From Thiobaca trueperi (GTDB taxonomy: Bacteria > Pseudomonadota > Gammaproteobacteria > Chromatiales > Chromatiaceae), in contig NZ_SMAO01000002.1 of NCBI RefSeq assembly GCF_004342175.1, positions 62,001 through 126,000 of the forward strand: a stretch of 64,000 bases of DNA, written 5' to 3'. Below the pieces are notes generated by a model. The model had not been told where the DNA came from. It searched no databases and was given only the letters and a program-made list of their open reading frames with translations. Shown here piece by piece: positions 7,799-16,548 of this stretch. Made by a program: the position numbers and the translations under genes. The stretch's first letter is position 1, and each line of letters begins with the position of its first letter.

Positions 7799-8597
7799 GC
7801 TGGAGTTGCTCGATACCGGACAGATTCGGGCAGGGTTATCGGACGCAGGTCGCGACCGGCTTGCCCGTCTGGAAATCCATGACCAGATCGATTCCACCAA
7901 TACCCATCTCATGCGCGAGGCGTCAGCCGGCGCGCCATCTGGCGCCGTCTGTCTGGCCGAGCGCCAGACCGCCGGTCGCGGACGACGCGGGCGTGCCTGG
8001 ATCTCGCCCTTCGGGGTCAATCTCTATCTGTCGATCCTCTGGCGCTATCCGCTGGCGCCAGCCGCGCTGGGCGGGGCGAGTCTGGCGGTCGGTGCAGCGC
8101 TGGCCGAGATCCTGCGCACGGCGGGGGTCTCGGATCTGGCCCTGAAATGGCCGAACGACATCCTGTGGCAGGGTCGCAAGCTCGCCGGACTGCTGCTGGA
8201 GGTCGCGGGCGAATCGCAGGGACCGAGCCATCTGGTGGTGGGGGTCGGTCTCAATCTGCGCATGGATCCAACGCAGGGAAACGACATCGATCAACCCTGG
8301 ACGACGCTCGATCAGGCGCTGAACGGCAAGCCGCTCAGCCGCAACCGGCTGGCGGCGCGGATTCTGGATGATCTGATGGCGGCGCTGGAGCAGTATGGCA
8401 GCGAGGGGCTGGCGCCTTTTCTGGATCGCTGGCGGCAGTTCGATACATTGCAGGGCAAGCCGGTGCGACTGCTGATGGGCGAGCGGATCATCGAAGGGCG
8501 TCATGCCGGCATCGGCCCCGATGGGTCGCTGCAACTGGATACCCCGGATGGCCGACGGTCGTTTCAGACCGGCGAGGTCAGTTTGCGTGGATCTTAA
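7791..8597 (+). CDS. birA: Biotin--[acetyl-CoA-carboxylase] ligase, without DNA-binding domain
   Basis: About 268 residues from GTG 7791, which overlaps the M61 stop. Core motifs are IDSTNTHLM, the biotin/AMP loop GRGRRGRAW, KWPNDIL, GRKLAGLLLE and GVGLNLR, with a C-terminal SH3-like part (GPDGSLQLDTPDG). The enzyme attaches biotin to the carboxyl carrier protein. The protein begins at the linker before the catalytic domain, so the winged-helix repressor domain of E. coli BirA is absent and it should be a monofunctional (group I) ligase. GTG 7770 and TTG 7746 are alternative starts that would not add a helix-turn-helix. The TAA stop lies inside the end of a dispersed repeat. Confidence 0.92.
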   Translation: MSELELLDTGQIRAGLSDAGRDRLARLEIHDQIDSTNTHLMREASAGAPSGAVCLAERQTAGRGRRGRAWISPFGVNLYLSILWRYPLAPAALGGASLAVGAALAEILRTAGVSDLALKWPNDILWQGRKLAGLLLEVAGESQGPSHLVVGVGLNLRMDPTQGNDIDQPWTTLDQALNGKPLSRNRLAARILDDLMAALEQYGSEGLAPFLDRWRQFDTLQGKPVRLLMGERIIEGRHAGIGPDGSLQLDTPDGRRSFQTGEVSLRGS

Positions 8598-8651
8598 ACC
8601 GTGCCCAGCGCGGTATGCGAGGTTTTCGGTTTGGATCAACCTTGGCATACT
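8594..8651 (-). repeat. TTAAACCG-ended dispersed repeat, truncated copy
   Basis: Read on the minus strand this matches about 58 bases of the element at 39238-39324. Shared blocks are AGGTTGATCCA, a run ending ACCGCGCTGGGC, and the terminal ACGGTTTAA, so about 80% identity by eye. Only one end (TTAAACCGTG, 8594-8603) is present. The birA stop codon TAA (8595-8597) is formed within that end. Confidence 0.7.
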
Positions 8652-8673
8652 CGCTAAAAACAGGCGGCACCTG

Positions 8674-8763
8674 ATGTCTGAATCCACTCCCGTTATGGCT
8701 CCACACCGAAAACTCAGCGTGGAAGATTATCGCCGTAGGGGCGAGATCGGCATTCTGCAATGA
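8674..8763 (+). pseudogene. Uma2-family (DUF820) N-terminal remnant
   Basis: A 29-codon frame ending KLSVEDYRRRGEIGILQ then TGA. This matches the start of Uma2/DUF820 nuclease-like proteins, where a K-(L/M)-(S/T)-V-E-(D/E)-Y motif is followed by an acidic helix and then the catalytic region. Everything after the first helix is missing. Its TGA (8761-8763) overlaps the coaX ATG at 8760. It is either a decayed gene or a fragment now working as a short upstream reading frame coupled to coaX. Confidence 0.6.
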
Positions 8764-9506
8764 ACCTGCTCATCGACATCGGCAACACCAATCTGCGCTG
8801 GACCGGGTATGGCGACGGGGTGTCGTGGTCGGTTCAGGTCGTGCGCCACAGCGGTGGCGTGCCGCTGGATCTGCTGGCGGCCTGGGAGTCGCATCCGGCA
8901 CCCGCGCGGATCCTGGTCAGCAATGTGGGTGGCGAGGCGGTGGCCGGTGCGCTGTGTCGGGTAACGCGCGCCTATTGGGGGCTGGAGCCCGAGTTCATCC
9001 GCACCCGCGCCGAGCAGGATGGCCTGCGGATCGCCTATGCCGATCCTGCCCGCTTTGGGGTTGATCGCTGGCTGACCCTGATCGCGGCCCATGCCGAGGC
9101 GCGGCAGGCGACCCTGATTCTCGATGCCGGCACGGCCGCCACCTTCGATCTGCTGCTCGCCGATGGACGTCATCTGGGCGGCCTGATTCTGCCTGGCATC
9201 GAGATGATGCGGACCAGTCTGCTGGCGGGCACCCGGATCCCCCGCATCGAATCCGAGCCGGTGGGCGATCCCTGGGCGGCGGATACCGGCACGGCGGTGG
9301 CCGCCGGCAGCGTGCAGGCGCTTGCGGCGCTGGCCGACCGACTGTTTGACCGTCTGGCTGTGGAGTCCGGCGACACCCCGCGTCTGCTCCTGACGGGCGG
9401 CGATGCGGAGCGGTTGCGACCGGCACTGGATCGGCCCTGCGTGGAGATTCCCGATCTGGTGCTGCGCGGACTGGCGCGGCTGACCGGGCGCTCTTCAGCG
9501 TGTTGA
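8760..9506 (+). CDS. coaX: Type III pantothenate kinase CoaX
   Basis: 248 residues, normal for CoaX, which phosphorylates pantothenate in the first step of CoA synthesis. Visible motifs are the N-terminal phosphate loop LLIDIGNTNLRW, the central FGVDRWLTLIAA, DAGTAATFDLL and GGLILPGIEMM. It follows birA, a common arrangement (biotin and CoA cofactor genes), but a truncated repeat and an Uma2 fragment have come between them. The start is coupled (ATGA) to the end of the Uma2 remnant. Confidence 0.96.
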   Translation: MNLLIDIGNTNLRWTGYGDGVSWSVQVVRHSGGVPLDLLAAWESHPAPARILVSNVGGEAVAGALCRVTRAYWGLEPEFIRTRAEQDGLRIAYADPARFGVDRWLTLIAAHAEARQATLILDAGTAATFDLLLADGRHLGGLILPGIEMMRTSLLAGTRIPRIESEPVGDPWAADTGTAVAAGSVQALAALADRLFDRLAVESGDTPRLLLTGGDAERLRPALDRPCVEIPDLVLRGLARLTGRSSAC

Positions 9507-9533
9507 TGATTGATTCTGCTTTTTTGAGTATTT

Positions 9534-9585
9534 GTCCGGGTGTACGACCCGGCCCGGACAGGCCAGAATGAGCTTCCACTCATTC
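9534..9585. other. Two hairpins between coaX and the next gene
   Basis: GTCCGGG (9534-9540) can pair with CCCGGAC (9553-9559), or CCGGGT (9536-9541) with ACCCGG (9547-9552); these pairings exclude each other. A separate GAATGAG/CTCATTC hairpin occupies 9566-9585. They end about 16 bases before the next start. No T-run follows, so they may be leader structures rather than a terminator. Confidence 0.45.
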
Positions 9586-9601
9586 ATCTGCACAGTTCAC
9601 C

Positions 9602-9853
9602 ATGAAAATTGACCCTGCCATGATCTATCGCGATCTGGAGACCGACCCGGCCTCCTTTGGTGCTATTATCGCGGACAGACATTTAGCGGCTGACCAATTC
9701 GCGTCAACGCATCACGAAACCATCCGCCGTCATTATGCCCGGTCGGGCGTCTACGCACTGGATAAGGAAACGGCCCTCCAGGCCGCCGTTGACCTGTTGA
9801 ATTATCTGCGCCCATCCCCGCGTCAAAGGACTCTGCATCGTTTCGATCATTGA
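9602..9853 (+). CDS. Uncharacterised 83-residue protein, possibly the split N-terminus of the next kinase
   Basis: Begins MKIDPAMIYRDLE and contains ALDKETALQAAVDLLNYLRP. No family recognised. It ends at TGA 9851-9853. The frame of the following kinase is already open from 9801 and reads HPRVKGLCIVSIIDRRIP before the first kinase start codon, which looks like a natural continuation. The two may be one gene with a one-base frame change around 9805-9850. Confidence 0.5.
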   Translation: MKIDPAMIYRDLETDPASFGAIIADRHLAADQFASTHHETIRRHYARSGVYALDKETALQAAVDLLNYLRPSPRQRTLHRFDH

Positions 9854-9872
9854 TCGCCGGATTCCTGCTTCG

Positions 9873-11462
9873 TTGCGCCAAATAGCCCCTGATATGCCGA
9901 TGTGTGGATATGACTTGCTCGATCCATCGGTGCGTGATGCATCTTTGTTTAAGGAAACCCTGGACAGGCGCGCCGTCGGCTCCTGGGAGTTGCAGCAGGA
10001 ACAGGCGCTCATTCTGGATCATGTGCCGGCCCTGATCTGGTACAAGGACACCTCCAATCGCCTGATTCGGGTCAACGCGGCGGTTGCCAGATCGCTCGGT
10101 TTGCCAAAAGAGCAGATCGAAGGTCGGCACACGTCAGAGCTCTATCCTGAAGAGGCTGATCGCTACTATCAGGACGACCTGATCGTGATTCAAACCGGCG
10201 AGCCGCGTTTAGGCATTATTGAACCCCAGCGCCTGCCATCCGGGGAACGGCGCTGGATCCGCACCGACAAGATTCCACTCAGGGATGCCTCCGGTCAGAT
10301 CACGGGAATCCTGGTGATGTCGCTGGATATCACCACACAGCAAGAAACCGAAGAGGCGCTGCGCGAGGCTGATCGGCGCAAGGATGAATTTCTCGCCATT
10401 CTCGCCCACGAGCTGCGCAATCCACTGGCGCCAATCAGGAACGCCACAGAAATTCTGCGAATGGTGCTTGCGGATGACACGACACTCACCTGGTGTCGTA
10501 ATCTGATCGAGCGTCAGGTCGAGCATCTGACTCAGTTGGTGGATGATCTGCTGGACATCTCCCGGATCAATCGTGGACGGATCGAGATCAGGTCAGTACC
10601 GCTGTCCATGACGGACGTTGTTGAGCGGGCCATCGAAACCAGCCGGCCTTTGATCGACGCCCGTCGGCACAGCTTCTCCGTCACGGTTCCGCGCGAGCCC
10701 CTGCGCGTCGAGGGCGATCTGATCCGTCTGGCGCAGGTGGTGTCGAATCTGCTCCACAATGCCGCGAAATTCACCGAACCCGGCGGGCGCATCCAGCTCA
10801 GTGTCGAACCGGATGGCAGCGAGGTTGTGCTGTGCGTCAGGGATACGGGTATTGGCATCTCGCCAGCGATGATCGACTCGATCTTCGAGATGTTCGTGCA
10901 GGCCGATTCATCGCGCAACAACTCCAGGGGCGGGCTTGGCATCGGTCTCAGTCTCGCCAGGCAGCTTGTCACCCTGCATGGTGGCACCCTGACGGCGATC
11001 AGTGCGGGCGAGGGAATGGGCAGTGAGTTCGTGGTCCGGCTGCCTCATCTCGTCACTTCCCTCGCCGCCTCTGCGACGACCGGCGCGGACGATGCGGCAA
11101 GGCGCCATCGGATTCTGGTCGCGGACGACAATGCGGATGTGGCGGACAGTCTGTCCATGCTGCTGAACCTCTTGGGACAGGAGGTCCGGATCGCCCGTGA
11201 CGGAGTCGAAGCGGTCGAGATTGCGGCAACGTTTCGGCCCGACCTGATCCTTCTGGATCTGGGCATGCCAAGGCTTGACGGCTATGGCGCCTGCCAGCGT
11301 CTGCGCGCCGAGCTTGCGGATCCGAATGTCGTCATCGCGGCCCTGAGCGGATGGGGTCAACCGCAGGACAAGGCCGCAACCGAGGCGGCCGGATTCGATC
11401 ATCATCTCGTGAAGCCGGCGAGTCTGCCCGACTTGCAGCACTTGCTGGAGTCGTTATCCTGA
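9873..11462 (+). CDS. PAS-domain hybrid histidine kinase with C-terminal receiver
   Basis: About 529 residues. A PAS domain (about 45-160, VPALIWYKDTSNRLIRVNAA) has no membrane segment, so the sensor is cytoplasmic. The HisKA H box is LAHELRNPLAPI (His near residue 180). HATPase_c shows NLLHNAAKFTEPGG, DTGIGIS and GGLGIGLSLA. A receiver at about 410-527 has RILVADDNADVAD and the acceptor Asp in ILLDLGMPRLDG near residue 462. The start is uncertain: TTG 9873 and ATGs at 9894 and 9900 all lack a Shine-Dalgarno site. This fits the idea that the real protein begins at 9602 and a frameshift separates the parts. No output domain or dedicated regulator is adjacent. Confidence 0.88.
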   Translation: MRQIAPDMPMCGYDLLDPSVRDASLFKETLDRRAVGSWELQQEQALILDHVPALIWYKDTSNRLIRVNAAVARSLGLPKEQIEGRHTSELYPEEADRYYQDDLIVIQTGEPRLGIIEPQRLPSGERRWIRTDKIPLRDASGQITGILVMSLDITTQQETEEALREADRRKDEFLAILAHELRNPLAPIRNATEILRMVLADDTTLTWCRNLIERQVEHLTQLVDDLLDISRINRGRIEIRSVPLSMTDVVERAIETSRPLIDARRHSFSVTVPREPLRVEGDLIRLAQVVSNLLHNAAKFTEPGGRIQLSVEPDGSEVVLCVRDTGIGISPAMIDSIFEMFVQADSSRNNSRGGLGIGLSLARQLVTLHGGTLTAISAGEGMGSEFVVRLPHLVTSLAASATTGADDAARRHRILVADDNADVADSLSMLLNLLGQEVRIARDGVEAVEIAATFRPDLILLDLGMPRLDGYGACQRLRAELADPNVVIAALSGWGQPQDKAATEAAGFDHHLVKPASLPDLQHLLESLS

Positions 11463-11514
11463 TCAAGAGCCTCCAGCGATCCGTTTTCCACTGGACTCCA
11501 AAAAGCTGATAGCC

Positions 11515-12342
11515 TCACCGCTGACAGTGCGCGCAGTAAAAGCTCGAACGCTGTCCGATCAGCGTCTGGCGCACCGGCTCGCCGCAGACCCTGCAGGGTT
11601 CGCCCGTCCGTCCGTAGACCCGCAGCGATTGAGCGAAATAACCCGGCTGTCCATCCTCGTTGACGAAATCCCGCAGCGTGGTGCCGCCCTGTTCAATGGA
11701 TGACCCCAGCACCGCGCGGATCACCGCCGCCAGACGCCGGTAACGCGCCAGACCGATGCGATTGCAGGGCCGCTTCGGATGGATGCCGGCCAGAAAGAGC
11801 GATTCGCTGGCGTAGATGTTGCCGACCCCCACCACCACGCTGCCGTCCATGACGAACGACTTGACCGCGACCCGCCGCGTCCGGCTCAGGTCATAGAGAT
11901 GATCGCCGTCGAATCCATCCTCCAGTGGTTCCGGTCCCAGACCGCGCAGCAACGGGTGCTGGACGCGCACGATCCCGGGCGGTTCGGGTGTCCAGAGAAA
12001 GAGTCCGAAGCGGCGCGGGTCATGGAAACGCAGACAGCGCCGGTCGTCGAGAATCAGATCCAGATGATCGTGCCGTTTGGGCTGGCTCTCAGCCGCGACG
12101 ATCCGCAGACTGCCGGACATTCCCAGATGCGCGATCAGGGTGCCGCGTTCGAGTCCGATCAGCAGATATTTGCCGCGTCGGGAGAGTGCACCGATGGTCT
12201 GTCCGGCGACCTGCTCCGGGGTGTCGGGCGGGATGGGCAGGCGCAGACGCGCCTCGCGGATCAGCAGACGCTCAATGCGCCGGCCTTCCAGATGTGGACG
12301 GATACCGCGCAGCGTGGTTTCGACCTCGGGGAGTTCGGGCAT
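11515..12342 (-). CDS. mutM: Formamidopyrimidine-DNA glycosylase MutM
   Basis: 275 residues. The mature N-terminus PELPEVETT supplies the catalytic Pro and Glu and fixes ATG 12342; an in-frame ATG seven codons upstream would bury them. The intercalation and lesion-recognition region (HLGMSGSLR), GVGNIYASESLF and the zinc finger (CRVCG ... CAHCQ) at the C-terminus are intact. It excises 8-oxoguanine and FaPy bases and nicks the DNA. It is the last gene of the minus-strand ABC operon, 17 bases after the DUF4340 gene, which is an unusual partner set. Confidence 0.97.
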   Translation of the reverse strand: MPELPEVETTLRGIRPHLEGRRIERLLIREARLRLPIPPDTPEQVAGQTIGALSRRGKYLLIGLERGTLIAHLGMSGSLRIVAAESQPKRHDHLDLILDDRRCLRFHDPRRFGLFLWTPEPPGIVRVQHPLLRGLGPEPLEDGFDGDHLYDLSRTRRVAVKSFVMDGSVVVGVGNIYASESLFLAGIHPKRPCNRIGLARYRRLAAVIRAVLGSSIEQGGTTLRDFVNEDGQPGYFAQSLRVYGRTGEPCRVCGEPVRQTLIGQRSSFYCAHCQR

Positions 12343-12359
12343 TTTGCTCTGAACGGGGT

Positions 12360-13451
12360 TCAATCCGGCACTGGATCCGGCGCGAAGGGATCCTGGCCGA
12401 AACCGGATGGCGGATCCTTATAGGGTTCGCCGCGCAGCGGCCCGTGCGGTTTCATGCCCTCCGGGCTCATTTTCGTTCTGACCGGCGCCTGGCCGTCGGG
12501 TGTCAGCCGTACCTCGGGAGGCGGGCCGACCGGGGCGTCGCCGGGCACGATGGCGTCGGGGTCGGCCTCGGGATCGAAACCATAGCCATCCGCTGTTTCG
12601 GGCAGTGGCGCGAAGGGGTCGGCCCCGTCGATCTCAGATGGCGGCATGCCTGGAGCGCGCATGACAGCCGCAGCAGGCGGTGTGGGATCGATGGCATCGG
12701 GATCCTCGATCAGTTCGGGCGCATTCGTCAGCACATAGAGCAGCCGCACATCCTCCCGGCTCCAGCGTCGGCGGTCTTCTGAAACCAGAAAACGCAGCGC
12801 GGTACCGTCGGCCAGCTTGAGTTCGACCGGTGTGCCGCCGGGCTCCCCGGTCAGCGGCTCAATCCGCTCGGCAACGATACCTTCCAGTCCGGTCAGCGTT
12901 TTGGTTGCCAGGGGGATGTCAGCGAGCCGCCCGAAGACCGGGACGAAACCGCGCGGCAGGAGTCGGCGCGAGACAGCGTCAAGCGGCGGGGCGATCAGGA
13001 GATGATAAAAGCGGTCATCGATCAGATGGACCAGTCCATCGCTGGCGACATAGCGATACTGACTCACCGGATCGATGCCGCCAAAGGTCAGTTCGAGCGC
13101 ATCGAGCCGCAGCCGGAGTTTGGGCGACGCCAGACCCAGTTCGCCGAGCGCCGCCGTCTCGGCGGGGAGGCTGCGATGCACCGGAGTGCTCAGGATCGCG
13201 AGCAGTTGATCCACCCTGGCTGGATCGGCATCGATTTGCAGCGGCTCCTCCAGACGCCAGCCCTGGAGCGACTGGCCGAGCCGGATGGTCGGCTCGCCCT
13301 CGCGGGCGATCTCAATCCGCAGCAGATCGGATGCGATCAGATCGGTCAGGGTTGGCGGCGTCTGTGCACGGTTGACCTCATGCCGGATCATGGATCCCAG
13401 CAGGATGACCAGCACCAGCAGGAACAGGTTGACCAGCCAGCGTGCCGTCAT
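12360..13451 (-). CDS. DUF4340-like membrane-anchored protein
   Basis: 363 residues. One N-terminal transmembrane helix (WLVNLFLLVLVILLGSMI) is followed by an extracytoplasmic beta-rich region of DUF4340 type, with repeats of the form LRIEIAREGEPTIRLGQSLQGWRLEEP and a second similar unit. The C-terminal 80 residues are Pro/Asp-rich and low in complexity. The start overlaps the GldG-like gene by four bases (ATGA). In other bacteria this protein accompanies GldA/F/G-type ABC transporters. The function is not known; it is probably an accessory of the exporter. Confidence 0.75.
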   Translation of the reverse strand: MTARWLVNLFLLVLVILLGSMIRHEVNRAQTPPTLTDLIASDLLRIEIAREGEPTIRLGQSLQGWRLEEPLQIDADPARVDQLLAILSTPVHRSLPAETAALGELGLASPKLRLRLDALELTFGGIDPVSQYRYVASDGLVHLIDDRFYHLLIAPPLDAVSRRLLPRGFVPVFGRLADIPLATKTLTGLEGIVAERIEPLTGEPGGTPVELKLADGTALRFLVSEDRRRWSREDVRLLYVLTNAPELIEDPDAIDPTPPAAAVMRAPGMPPSEIDGADPFAPLPETADGYGFDPEADPDAIVPGDAPVGPPPEVRLTPDGQAPVRTKMSPEGMKPHGPLRGEPYKDPPSGFGQDPFAPDPVPD

Positions 13452-14845
13452 TGTCCCCTCCAGCGCAGCCAGCGGATCGCCAGTCCGGCGGTTAAAAAGA
13501 GTCCCGGCAGCAACAAGAGTGCGCCGAGCCCGATCAGCATCCGCCGGCGGTCATCCAGGGTCAGCGGCTCGGCGGCGGTCGGAAGCGGTGGCAGTTCCAG
13601 CAGGCTTTCGCCGCCGCTCAACCAGCGCAGCAGTGCCATGCCGAGCGCCCGGTTGCCCTGTGCGCCGAGTTGGGCATTGCTCAGAAAATCGCCATCGCCG
13701 ACCACCAGCACGCGCTGCTCGCGATCAGTCGCGCCGGTCTCGTCCGGGTCTGCGGCGGGCAGGGTCCGGGTCAGCGCCATCAGCACGGGGAGCGGCCCCG
13801 GCTGTTCGCCGACGATGGTATCGCGGTCGATCTGGCCTGTGGTGCGTCCGGTCTCGTTCCAGCTCTCTTTGCCGGTCGCCAGATAGCTGGCGAGCGTCCA
13901 GCCGGGCGCGATCTGGGGCTCGAAGGCGAGGCTCCCCGGCAGCAGCGCGGGGGCGCTGAGTCCTGTCGCCAGCGGATCGTCAGGATAGTCGGCGATGACG
14001 GCCACGGTCGGGGTTTCAATCTTCAGTTTCGCCGCTGCCGCATCCACCACCATCCCCGGCAGAATGGTCAGGCCCAGTTCATCCACCAGCGGCTCCAGAC
14101 CGTTCAGCGGACCCGGATCCAGCAGCCAGAGCAGATTGCCGCCACGATTCAGATAGCGGATCAGGGCATCGATTTCGCCCGGAAAGAGCGGGATGTTCGG
14201 CAGCGAGAGGATCAGCAGACGGGTGTTGTCGGGGACATCCGGGACGGTGGCCAGATCCAGCGACCGCGCCAGAAAGCCCTGATCGGTCAGTTCGCGCCCG
14301 AAGCGCCCCAGATCGGTACCGCCCTGACCGGTGATGGCGCGCTCGCCATGACCTTCGACCACGGCGATCCAGGGCTTCCGCGTCTCGATGAGACGGGCGA
14401 TGGCGGCGCCGATGGCGCGCTCGCTGACCTCTTTGAGCGTCTCACGCCGACCACGGTATTCGAGCAGGATCTGACCGACCAGCGAGACATCCGCCGCACG
14501 CGCGCGTTCCGGAAAGAGCTGCGGATCCAGATATTCGACCGCGAACGCTGACAGGTGCTGCGCATAACGGGTCAGAAGGCGTTCGATGGCCTGTGCGACC
14601 GGGCTGTCGGGGGCGGCGAAGACCGTCGCACGGAGCGGGCCGTCCAGTCGTTGCAGGATCGCCAGACTCTCCGGGGTCAGGCTGTTGCTGGCGGCGGCCG
14701 TCCAGTCCCAATAGCGGTCATGACGGGCGACCAGCCAGCCGGCGCTGACGACCAGTGCCAGCAGCAGCAGGGCAAAGAGCGCGTCCGCCAGTGGGCGTTC
14801 CAGTCGGCGTGCCTGATTCAGGATGCGGGTTGCGAGGTGCTTCAT
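13448..14845 (-). CDS. GldG-like ABC-associated membrane protein
   Basis: 465 residues. There is an N-terminal transmembrane helix (LADALFALLLLALVVSAGWLVA) and a C-terminal one (LIGLGALLLLPGLFLTAGLAI). The large extracytoplasmic domain between is of the ABC_transp_aux/GldG type, with VVEGHGERA and LLWLLDPGPLNGLEPLVDELGL. Flavobacterial GldG works with GldA and GldF in gliding; outside that phylum the same trio is widespread and of unknown substrate. It overlaps both neighbours by four bases. Confidence 0.82.
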   Translation of the reverse strand: MKHLATRILNQARRLERPLADALFALLLLALVVSAGWLVARHDRYWDWTAAASNSLTPESLAILQRLDGPLRATVFAAPDSPVAQAIERLLTRYAQHLSAFAVEYLDPQLFPERARAADVSLVGQILLEYRGRRETLKEVSERAIGAAIARLIETRKPWIAVVEGHGERAITGQGGTDLGRFGRELTDQGFLARSLDLATVPDVPDNTRLLILSLPNIPLFPGEIDALIRYLNRGGNLLWLLDPGPLNGLEPLVDELGLTILPGMVVDAAAAKLKIETPTVAVIADYPDDPLATGLSAPALLPGSLAFEPQIAPGWTLASYLATGKESWNETGRTTGQIDRDTIVGEQPGPLPVLMALTRTLPAADPDETGATDREQRVLVVGDGDFLSNAQLGAQGNRALGMALLRWLSGGESLLELPPLPTAAEPLTLDDRRRMLIGLGALLLLPGLFLTAGLAIRWLRWRGQ

Positions 14846-15579
14846 TGCAGACGCCGGTTCGCCAGCCGGCGATGGGTCAGGGCCAGAAAGAGGCCGGTGA
14901 ACAGAATAAAGTAGGCCAGATCGCTCAGACGCACCGCGCCCAGCAGGAACCAGAACAGATGTTCGTTCCAGGACAGCCAGCCGAAGAGTGAGAGCGTTTG
15001 AACAGCGAACGACTCGGCGCGTCCGATGATGGAAAAGAGCAGCAGGATGCCGAAGGCGATGAGCACGGCGGCCCCTGGTTGGGCGGTGAGGCTGGAGGCA
15101 TAGAGCCCGATCGCGCAGAACAGGATGGCGGCGAGCCAGAGCCCCAGGGTAGCGGCGGCGATCTGACCGGCATCCAGCCCGGCAACATCGGCGAGCAGCA
15201 GCAGATTGAGCGCCGGCAGCAGACAGAGCGGGGTGATGAGGGCGATCAGTCCCAGAAATTTGCCCAGCACCATCTCGACGATGCGCAGCGGCGCGGCGCC
15301 GATCAGATCGAAACTGCCGTCGCGGAACTCGCCGCTCAACATCCGCATCGCCAGCAGCGGCGCGGCCAGCATGGCGATGACGGCGGCGAAGCCGAAGAGA
15401 TTCAGGGCCAGTTCCTGAGTCAGGCTTGCCACCCGCTCATCCGCGCCCAGCCCGCTGAAGGTCTCGATCACCTGCAGGAAGATCCAGGCCAGCACGATCT
15501 GACCCGCGCCGAGCAGGATCCAGGGCAGCGGCGTTACCAGACCGCTGCGGATCTCGCGTCCGGCCAGCACGCCGATCAT
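14842..15579 (-). CDS. ABC transporter permease, GldF-like (ABC-2 type)
   Basis: 245 residues with six hydrophobic segments. The segment after helix 2 (LLAMRMLSGEFRDGSFDLIGAAPLR) is the conserved ABC-2 coupling region. It would form the membrane channel for the ATPase encoded just upstream. Four-base overlaps at both ends indicate tight translational coupling. Confidence 0.87.
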   Translation of the reverse strand: MIGVLAGREIRSGLVTPLPWILLGAGQIVLAWIFLQVIETFSGLGADERVASLTQELALNLFGFAAVIAMLAAPLLAMRMLSGEFRDGSFDLIGAAPLRIVEMVLGKFLGLIALITPLCLLPALNLLLLADVAGLDAGQIAAATLGLWLAAILFCAIGLYASSLTAQPGAAVLIAFGILLLFSIIGRAESFAVQTLSLFGWLSWNEHLFWFLLGAVRLSDLAYFILFTGLFLALTHRRLANRRLQ

Positions 15580-16493
15580 GCCGCCTCCTCCACACCGATC
15601 AGATCGAAGAAGACCCGCTCCAGATCACTGCGATCCGGGATGAGCTCGCGCAGTTCAAGCCCGGCCAGCAGAATCACGCGCGCCAGATCGGCGGATGTCG
15701 CGTCGTCGGCCAGCATCACCCGATAGCGGTCATCGCCCAGCGCCAGCGCCCCGGCAACGCCGGGCAGATCGGCGACCTGCGCGACGCTGGACGGTGGCCC
15801 CAGGCGGATCCGCCAGCCATAGACCGGCTGCTCGGCAGGCAGATAGTCATCGAAACGGATCTGGCCCTGATACAGGATCGCGACCCGGTCGCAAACCGCC
15901 TGGACCTCCGGCAGCAGATGGCTGGAGAGGATGATGCCGCAGTCATGCGCCAGCTCCCGGATGAGTCCGCGCAGCTCGCGCATCTGGAAGGGATCGAGAC
16001 CTTCGGTCGGCTCGTCGAGGATCAGCAGGGCTGGTTTGTGCAGGATCGCCTGAGCGATGCCGAGCCGCTGGCGAAAGCCCTTCGAGAGCTTGGCGATGAG
16101 ACGCCGGCCAGCGTCTTCCAACCCGCAGCGGTGCTTGGCCTCCTCAATGGCCTCGCCGATGCGCCGCCGCGGGAGACGGTGAAGCCGCGCGCAGAAGGTC
16201 AGATATTCATCGACCCGCAGTTCGGGATAGAGCGGCGGGCGTTCGGGCAGATACCCGAGATGGCGTTTCGCCTCCAGCGGACGTCGCGCCAGATCGATGC
16301 CCTGGATCTCGATCCGTCCGCCGTCTGGCGCCAGCATCCCGCCCAACAGCCGCAGACAGGTGGTCTTGCCTGCGCCGTTGGGGCCGAGCAGTCCCAGCAC
16401 CTCGCCGCGTTCCAGGCACAGATTGACCCCGGACAGCGCCAGATGGCTGCCGAAGCGACGACTGAGATCGGTGACGCGAACGAGGGTTTCCAT
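15576..16493 (-). CDS. ABC transporter ATP-binding protein, GldA-like
   Basis: 305 residues. Walker A is GPNGAGKTTCL, the signature LSKGFRQRLGIAQA, Walker B LLILDEPTEGLDP and the switch His in SSHLL. The last 80 residues are an accessory domain seen in GldA/CcmA-type exporters. It energises the GldF/GldG-like membrane proteins encoded downstream. It starts 55 bases after the end of znuA on the same strand, so read-through from znuA is possible. Confidence 0.9.
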   Translation of the reverse strand: METLVRVTDLSRRFGSHLALSGVNLCLERGEVLGLLGPNGAGKTTCLRLLGGMLAPDGGRIEIQGIDLARRPLEAKRHLGYLPERPPLYPELRVDEYLTFCARLHRLPRRRIGEAIEEAKHRCGLEDAGRRLIAKLSKGFRQRLGIAQAILHKPALLILDEPTEGLDPFQMRELRGLIRELAHDCGIILSSHLLPEVQAVCDRVAILYQGQIRFDDYLPAEQPVYGWRIRLGPPSSVAQVADLPGVAGALALGDDRYRVMLADDATSADLARVILLAGLELRELIPDRSDLERVFFDLIGVEEAA

Positions 16494-16548
16494 AGGGCAG
16501 GGAAGATACCCCGTCAGAACCTCCTTGCCAAATCGTCGCTGGCTCGCC

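Noticed and set aside
6638-8020. 460-codon minus-strand frame across the M61 and birA genes
   Set aside because: Shadow of two well-supported genes; its composition is Arg/Gln/Ala-rich without domains.
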